In this document: one piece after another, positions 58,980-64,000 of the stretch
Position numbering within the stretch: position 1 is the first letter of the stretch
Layout of the letters: each line of letters begins with the position of its first letter
Assembly (NCBI RefSeq): GCF_025685565.1
Contig: NZ_JAGSYE010000003.1
Span: 682,001-746,000 of the forward strand
Reading direction: 5' to 3'
DNA length: 64,000 nucleotides
DNA from: Granulicella aggregans
GTDB lineage: Bacteria; Acidobacteriota; Terriglobia; Terriglobales; Acidobacteriaceae
Program-made: the position numbers and the translations under genes
The notes under the pieces: generated by a model
What the model saw: the letters and a program-made list of their open reading frames with translations, nothing else
Told to the model about the DNA's origin: nothing
Databases searched by the model: none

Positions 58980-61501
58980 ACTGCGACGACCGGCTCCAAC
59001 ACAGCGCTTCGTTCGTCTGTTGAGCGGCTCCCGTGGAAGGCCCGTTTACTGCGGTACATCTTGCGATCGGCGACGCCAAGCAGCTGCTCTGCGTTCTCTC
59101 CATCGGCGGGGTAAGAGGCGAGGCCGATGCTGACCGAGACATCGTTATAGAGCTTGAGATCGATGCAGGCGCGCTGCACTGCCTTCTCCAGCATGTCGGC
59201 ACAGGCCGCAGTCGAAGCGCCGTCCATTGCCGGGAAGAGGAAGACGAACTCGTCTCCGCCCATGCGGACGACGGTGTCCTGGTCGCGGCAGCACTGGCGG
59301 AACTCTTTCGCTACGAGCTTGAGCAGATCGTTGCCGACGAGATGTCCGTGGCGATCGTTGACGGCCTTGAAGGAGTTGAGATCGCATACGACGAGGGCGA
59401 AGCTTTGCATACTCAGCTGCGCGATCTCGATCTGCGCGTCCAGCTTCTGGAAGAAGTGGCGCATATTGCCAAGCTGCGTGAGGTGATCGACGTTCGCGTC
59501 CGACTCGGCAGAGCGGAAGCGCAGAGCGTTCTGCAGCGAGAGCGAGAACTTCGATTCGGTGGCCTGAAGGATACGGAGGTGGTCCTTGTGAAATGCGGCG
59601 TTGCCTTCCGCGTACAGCGAGAGCGCTCCAAGGACTGACCCATCGAGGTTGAACAGCGGGATCGAGATGGCGGAGCTGGTCGCGGTGAAGAGGCCGGTCT
59701 CGACGATGTAGTGCGGCTCGACGGTCGGATTGCCGTTGATGATCGGCCGCTGGTTCTCCGCCACCCAGCCGGATAGACCTTCACCCATGGGGACGAGCTG
59801 GGAGGTGAAGGCGCGGGCGAGCTCGCCATCCATATATTGCGTTGTCAGGAATTCATCCTGTCTGATGTAGACAGCGAAGCAGTTGAACGGGATGAGCAAC
59901 CGGAGCTGCGTCGACATCATGGAGCTGGTCTCACGCGCACTCAACGAGCTTCCGAGCACCTGGCCCAGTTCGAAGATCGTGCGGGCCTCGCGGCTTGCGG
60001 CGGCGATGAGATTAAGCGAGTTCTGATGGTTGCCGGCAGCTTCGCGGATCTTGGAGTTCTTTTCGGCCGCGATGCTCTCCGCCTGGGTCGGCGCAAAGCC
60101 AGCGCCCGGCGCGAGACCGCGCGCGATCACGAGATCGACATTCAGCGGGGCCATGTCATGAATCTGCTGCCGCGCCATCTCTTCGAGCTGCAGATAGTTG
60201 GCATCGAGCAGGGCGACGATCTCCGGATCGAAGTGGATGCCGGCCTTGCTTCTGACCAGGTCCATGGCCTCGTTCAGCGGCAGCGGCTTGCGGTAGGGGC
60301 GCTCGGAGGCGAGCGCGTCGAAGCAGTCGACGACCGAGAGCAGACGAGCGCCGATGGGAATATCTGTCCCCTTCAGGCCGTCGGGATAGCCGCTTCCATC
60401 CCACGCTTCGTGATGCGAGCGCACGATGGGCACAACGGGATAGGGAAAGCGCACGCGCTCGAGGATGTCCGCACCCACGACGGGGTGGATCTTCATCTTT
60501 TCGAACTCTTCGAAGGTCAGCTTGCCGGGCTTGTTGATGATGTGCTCGGGCACCGCAAGCTTGCCGATGTCGTGCAGGAACGACGCGGTCAGCAGGGCCT
60601 GCATCATCGAGTGCTCGAGCTTCAGCATCTTGCCCAGTTCAGAGACATAGACGCGGACGCGCATCAGGTGGCGATGCGTGTTCTGGTCCTTGGCCTCGAT
60701 AGCCATGGCGAGGCCTTCGATGGTCCGCAGATGCAGTTCCTCGGTGTCGATAGCGTGCTGTTCTCGATCGCGGATAATCGCCATCTGCGCGTTGTAGGCG
60801 CGGAAGATGGTGTAGACCATCGGGATCAGGAGCAGCGAGGTGAGCCAGCCGAAGCGCTCGCCGATGATATCTGCTGCGAACGCCAACATCGCGCCCACAA
60901 GATAGAAAGGAAGGTACCAGGTGAAGTTATTCCGCCACATCGTGTAGGGAGCTTCACGGAGATCCCAGGCGATGATGAGCGCAACTGGGATGGTATTGGC
61001 GAGAAAGTAGACCACCGCAGCGCAGGTGAGCGACGGAGCGATAGCGATGTGCCGCGCGAAGAGCTCAGAGTAGGTTACCCGGGCAAGTGCCGTGGCGGTG
61101 ATTACGTTCGATACGTTGAAGACAATCTGGACCAGGGTGAAGGGCTTGAGAACTTTGAAACGGCACTGGGCGAGCACGCTCATCATCGCCAGCAGTAAAG
61201 CCTGCATGGGAGAGAGCTGGATGATGCCCAGGAAGATGAACGGGAAGTTCACGGACATGGTTCCGTCGGAGTTCGGCATCCCCACCTTCATGCCGGAGCT
61301 GAGAAGGACGGCGACGAGATAGACGGAGAAGTAGATCCAGTCACCGCTTGCGCCCCCACGGAACAAGTAGAGGCTCAGGCCGCCACTTGCGACGATCAGG
61401 GTCAGAAGAATCTTGGCGCGGAGCAGCAAGTCACACCTCGGGGAGTTCGTGAGACTGAGATCGTTATCGCGCCACCCTATTCCGGCGGCACTGGACGGCA
61501 T
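58976..61501 (-). CDS. Membrane HD-GYP / GAF / GGDEF cyclic-di-GMP protein
   Basis: This is an 841-residue protein. Residues 25-240 form an eight-helix membrane sensor of MASE-like type. HD-GYP spans about 255-445: HDIGK at 310-314, HHEAWDGSGYP at 363-373, so the phosphodiesterase residues look intact. GAF spans about 500-660 and GGDEF about 665-835. GGDEF is intact at 748-752, with an RxxD inhibitory site (RDQD, 739-742) five residues before it. It could both make and break cyclic-di-GMP. The domain order is unusual. ATG 61501 is preferred over a TTG six codons upstream. It is the first gene of the operon with the ABC transporter. Confidence 0.92.
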   Translation of the reverse strand: MPSSAAGIGWRDNDLSLTNSPRCDLLLRAKILLTLIVASGGLSLYLFRGGASGDWIYFSVYLVAVLLSSGMKVGMPNSDGTMSVNFPFIFLGIIQLSPMQALLLAMMSVLAQCRFKVLKPFTLVQIVFNVSNVITATALARVTYSELFARHIAIAPSLTCAAVVYFLANTIPVALIIAWDLREAPYTMWRNNFTWYLPFYLVGAMLAFAADIIGERFGWLTSLLLIPMVYTIFRAYNAQMAIIRDREQHAIDTEELHLRTIEGLAMAIEAKDQNTHRHLMRVRVYVSELGKMLKLEHSMMQALLTASFLHDIGKLAVPEHIINKPGKLTFEEFEKMKIHPVVGADILERVRFPYPVVPIVRSHHEAWDGSGYPDGLKGTDIPIGARLLSVVDCFDALASERPYRKPLPLNEAMDLVRSKAGIHFDPEIVALLDANYLQLEEMARQQIHDMAPLNVDLVIARGLAPGAGFAPTQAESIAAEKNSKIREAAGNHQNSLNLIAAASREARTIFELGQVLGSSLSARETSSMMSTQLRLLIPFNCFAVYIRQDEFLTTQYMDGELARAFTSQLVPMGEGLSGWVAENQRPIINGNPTVEPHYIVETGLFTATSSAISIPLFNLDGSVLGALSLYAEGNAAFHKDHLRILQATESKFSLSLQNALRFRSAESDANVDHLTQLGNMRHFFQKLDAQIEIAQLSMQSFALVVCDLNSFKAVNDRHGHLVGNDLLKLVAKEFRQCCRDQDTVVRMGGDEFVFLFPAMDGASTAACADMLEKAVQRACIDLKLYNDVSVSIGLASYPADGENAEQLLGVADRKMYRSKRAFHGSRSTDERSAVLEPVVAV

Positions 61502-61783
61502 ATTCAGGCGACGAGGCAAAGAGCCTTATAGCCCTTAAGAAAAACACATAGGGTCACCAATTCGAATGTTTCTTTAGTTGTAGGGTGTACCGCTGGCGAC
61601 TGACCGCCGGGTAACGAAACTGGCGGTAGCGGCTGTCTCCGCTCCCCGCAAACTGCTGCTGCACGTTACACTTATGGCATCAAGACGAACTTCAGACTGG
61701 AACCCCGGCGCGTAACTCCTGCATGGGGCTGATCTTCTTTTTTCGGGGCGAAAGCATCCCGCTGGAAATCATGGAGCGAATCA
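61502..61783. promoter_or_regulatory. Divergent control region of the cyclic-di-GMP operon and tricorn gene
   Basis: 282 bases lie between divergent starts and should carry both promoters. The stretch 61540-61590 is more A/T-rich (TTCGAATGTTTCTTTAGTTG). I could not identify a palindrome or promoter with confidence. Confidence 0.4.
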
Positions 61784-64000
61784 TGTCACGTCGTCTGCCG
61801 CACGTCGTCTCTCTTCTCGCAGCCTTCATCGCTATCACAAGCTCCAGCTTCGCAGCTCCGCCGGTGCTGCTACGCAATCCTTCGATGAACAAGGACAAAG
61901 TCGCGTTTGTGTACGCCGACGACATATGGACAGCGCCGCGCGATGGCGGCGAGGCGGAGCGGCTTACGGTCGAGGGCTCCGTCACGGCTGGGCCGTACTT
62001 CTCTCCGGATGGAACCCGCATCGCTTACTCGGCGCGCGTGGGCGGGGCGAGCGATGTCTACCTGATCGACGCCAGCGGCGGCGTGCCAAAGCGGCTAACC
62101 TGGGACCCGGCGGGCAACCTCGCCAAGGGATGGACCGCGGATGGAAAGAGCGTCCTCTTCGCATCCGGCCGTACCAGCTATAGCGATTTCCCGCGGCTGT
62201 TCACCGCACACGCCGATGGCAGCGGCGTACCCGATACGCTGCCGCTACCGAGCGCCATCGACGGCTCCTACTCCGGCGATGGCAGGGCGATCGCCTACGT
62301 GCCGGTCGCACAGTGGCAGAACGCCTGGAAGCGTTATCGCGGCGGTCAGACGACGCCGATCTGGCTGATCGACCTGAAGTCGCTCGACCTGGTGAAGATT
62401 CCTCGCGAGAACTCGAACGACAGCCATCCGGTGTGGGTGGGCGATGTCGTGTACTTCCTCTCGGACCGCAACGGGCCCGTTTCGCTCTTCGCTTATGACA
62501 CGAAGAGCAAGGCGGTCACCGAGTTGGTGCATAACAAGAGCTACGACATGAAATCGTTGAGCGGCGGCGCTGGCGGCCTGGTCTACGAGCAGTTCGGGTC
62601 GCTGCACATGTTCGATCCGGCGTCGAAGCAGGACCGCACCCTGTCAATCACGCTGCACGGCGATCTGCCGAAGCTGCGTCCGCACATCGCGGCGATTGCA
62701 CCGCAGGAGATCAATAATGCGGCGCTCTCGCCGACCGGAGCTCGCGCGGTGTTTGAGGCGCACGGCGAGATCTTTACCGTGCCCGGCGAAAAGGGCGACA
62801 CGCGCAACCTGACGCGGACGTCAGCCGTTGCGGAGCGCGATCCGGCGTGGTCGCCGGATGGCGAATCGATCGCCTACTTCAGCGACGCCTCGGGCGAGTA
62901 TCAGCTCTACATCCGCGACCAGAATGGGCTGGCCTCTCCGAAGGTCATCGACCTCGGCCCCGATCCTTCGTACTTTTACAACCTGTCGTGGTCGCCGGAC
63001 TCCAAGCGCATCGCCTATACCGACAAGCATCTTCGCCTCTTCTACGTCGACGTGGACGGCGGCAAGCCGGTTAAGGTGGACACGGCGATCTATGGCACCT
63101 TCGACCGCCCATTTGGCAGGGTCTCCTGGTCGCCGGACTCGAAGTGGATTACGTACTCTCGCGACCTTGAGAACCAGATTCACGCGATCTGGCTGTACTC
63201 CTTTGAGACGCACAAGTCGACCCAGGTGACCGATGGCATGAGCGACGCGCTGCGCCCGGTCTTCGATCCGAACGGCAAGTTCATTTACTTCCTTGCTTCG
63301 ACCGACAATGGCCCGTCGACGGCGGGAATCGACCTCTCCTCGCTCGATCGCGCGACGACGAGCAGCCCGTACGTTGTGGTGCTGAAGAAGTACGGCACCT
63401 CGCCAGTTCCCCCGGAGAGCGACGACGAGAAGGACAAGAACGCGAAGAAGGACGACGACGGCAAGAAGGACGATAAGGCCGGCGATAGCGACAAGAAAGA
63501 AGGCGATAAGAAGGATAAGGACTCCAAGGACAAAGAGAAGGATTCCAAAGACGCGAAGAAGGACGACAAGCCGGTAGAGGTGGAGATCGAACTCGAAGGC
63601 ATCGGCAATCGCATCCTCTCGCTGCCCGTGCCGGCACGGAACTATCTTGACCTCGCCGTGGGCAAGACCGGGGTTCTCTATCTTGGCGAAGGTGGCCCGG
63701 TCGGCCGGTCCTCGAGCGAGGACGATGCTCCGAACCTCCGTTCGTTATGGCGCTTTACGGTGGAGAAGCGAGACACGGAGGAGTTGCTGCGGAATCTGGA
63801 CGCCTTCAATGTCTCCGCCAACGGGGAGAAGGCGCTCTACTCGCGGCATGATGGGTGGTTTGTCGTTTCCACCGGGGAGCTGAAGCCGGGATCACCAGAC
63901 GGTTCCCCAGGCAAGCCGCTGAACCTCGGCGGCATGACGACCGAGATCGATCCCCGCGCGGAGTGGAAGCAGATGTATCACGAGACCTGGCGTATTGAGC
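61784..64000 (+). CDS. Tricorn-like S41 peptidase (partial, runs off the edge)
   Basis: 739 codons are present; the C-terminus is missing. A signal peptide (MSRRLPHVVSLLAAFIAITSSSFA) precedes a six- and then seven-bladed beta-propeller with repeated PAWSPDGESIAYFSD, NLSWSPDSKRIAYTD and RVSWSPDSKWITYSRD units, as in tricorn proteases. Around residues 545-605 is a Lys/Asp-rich low-complexity linker. The PDZ and S41 catalytic domains should follow beyond the window. ATG 61784 has GGAG six bases upstream; ATG 61772 is in frame and possible. Such exported tricorn-like enzymes degrade peptides in the periplasm. Confidence 0.9.

Noticed and set aside
59837..61198. Plus-strand frame (453 codons) opposite the HD-GYP/GGDEF gene
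   Set aside because: The composition is Asp/Glu/His-rich and without motifs. The minus strand carries intact HD-GYP and GAF domains across the same bases.

Overview
The window looks like a chromosomal segment of a soil Acidobacteriota, family Acidobacteriaceae (Granulicella/Edaphobacter/Terriglobus type). I infer this from the high GC, a Gram-negative envelope gene (a BamD-type factor), a tricorn-like S41 protease with an acidic linker, TadE/TadG pilus genes and dense families of short intergenic repeats. No rRNA, tRNA, CRISPR array, insertion sequence or phage gene could be recognised.

Layout. 1-2.8 kb (minus): a membrane protein cut by the left edge, a DUF2203 protein and nadA. 3.1-9.6 kb (plus): tatB-like/tatC, a glutaminyl-cyclase-like M28 enzyme, an orphan protein, TerC, a PepSY-like protein and a Tat-exported glycosidase. 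9.8-13.3 kb: nadB (minus), aroB-ubiE (plus). 13.5-19 kb: glgP (minus), a CDF metal exporter and a PASTA protein. 19-23.1 kb (minus): an aroC-def-fmt-rsmB block. 23.2-31.5 kb: two secreted alpha/beta hydrolases, a TetR/SDR pair with a clear operator, a YhaM-like nuclease, an orphan Imm42-like immunity gene, a ParD-like antitoxin, a PQQ-type sugar dehydrogenase and DUF3224. 31.5-34 kb: divergent TadE-TadE / TadG genes. 34-37 kb: a small protein, DUF2252 and a GT4 glycosyltransferase. 37.6-44 kb: BamD, rpe, a broken pentapeptide-repeat gene, a chemoreceptor and a shortened UvrC-like protein.

44.2-52.7 kb is a tight eight-gene operon for 4-hydroxyproline catabolism. It holds an epimerase, a three-subunit D-hydroxyproline dehydrogenase, a deaminase, a 2-oxoglutarate semialdehyde dehydrogenase, a permease and a GntR regulator, enough to take trans-4-hydroxy-L-proline to 2-oxoglutarate. 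Next come a secreted subtilase ending in seven TALWGK repeats and a five-gene minus-strand operon in which an HD-GYP/GAF/GGDEF cyclic-di-GMP protein is joined by ATGA overlaps to a peptide-type ABC transporter. A tricorn-like S41 protease runs off the right edge.

The points most worth following are the cyclic-di-GMP/ABC operon, the TALWGK tail, repeats captured as coding sequence at the start of the M28 gene, a one-base frame offset at the tadG start, an 11-bp motif paired in front of two unrelated genes, and the stop of the intergenic repeat families near 39.7 kb.
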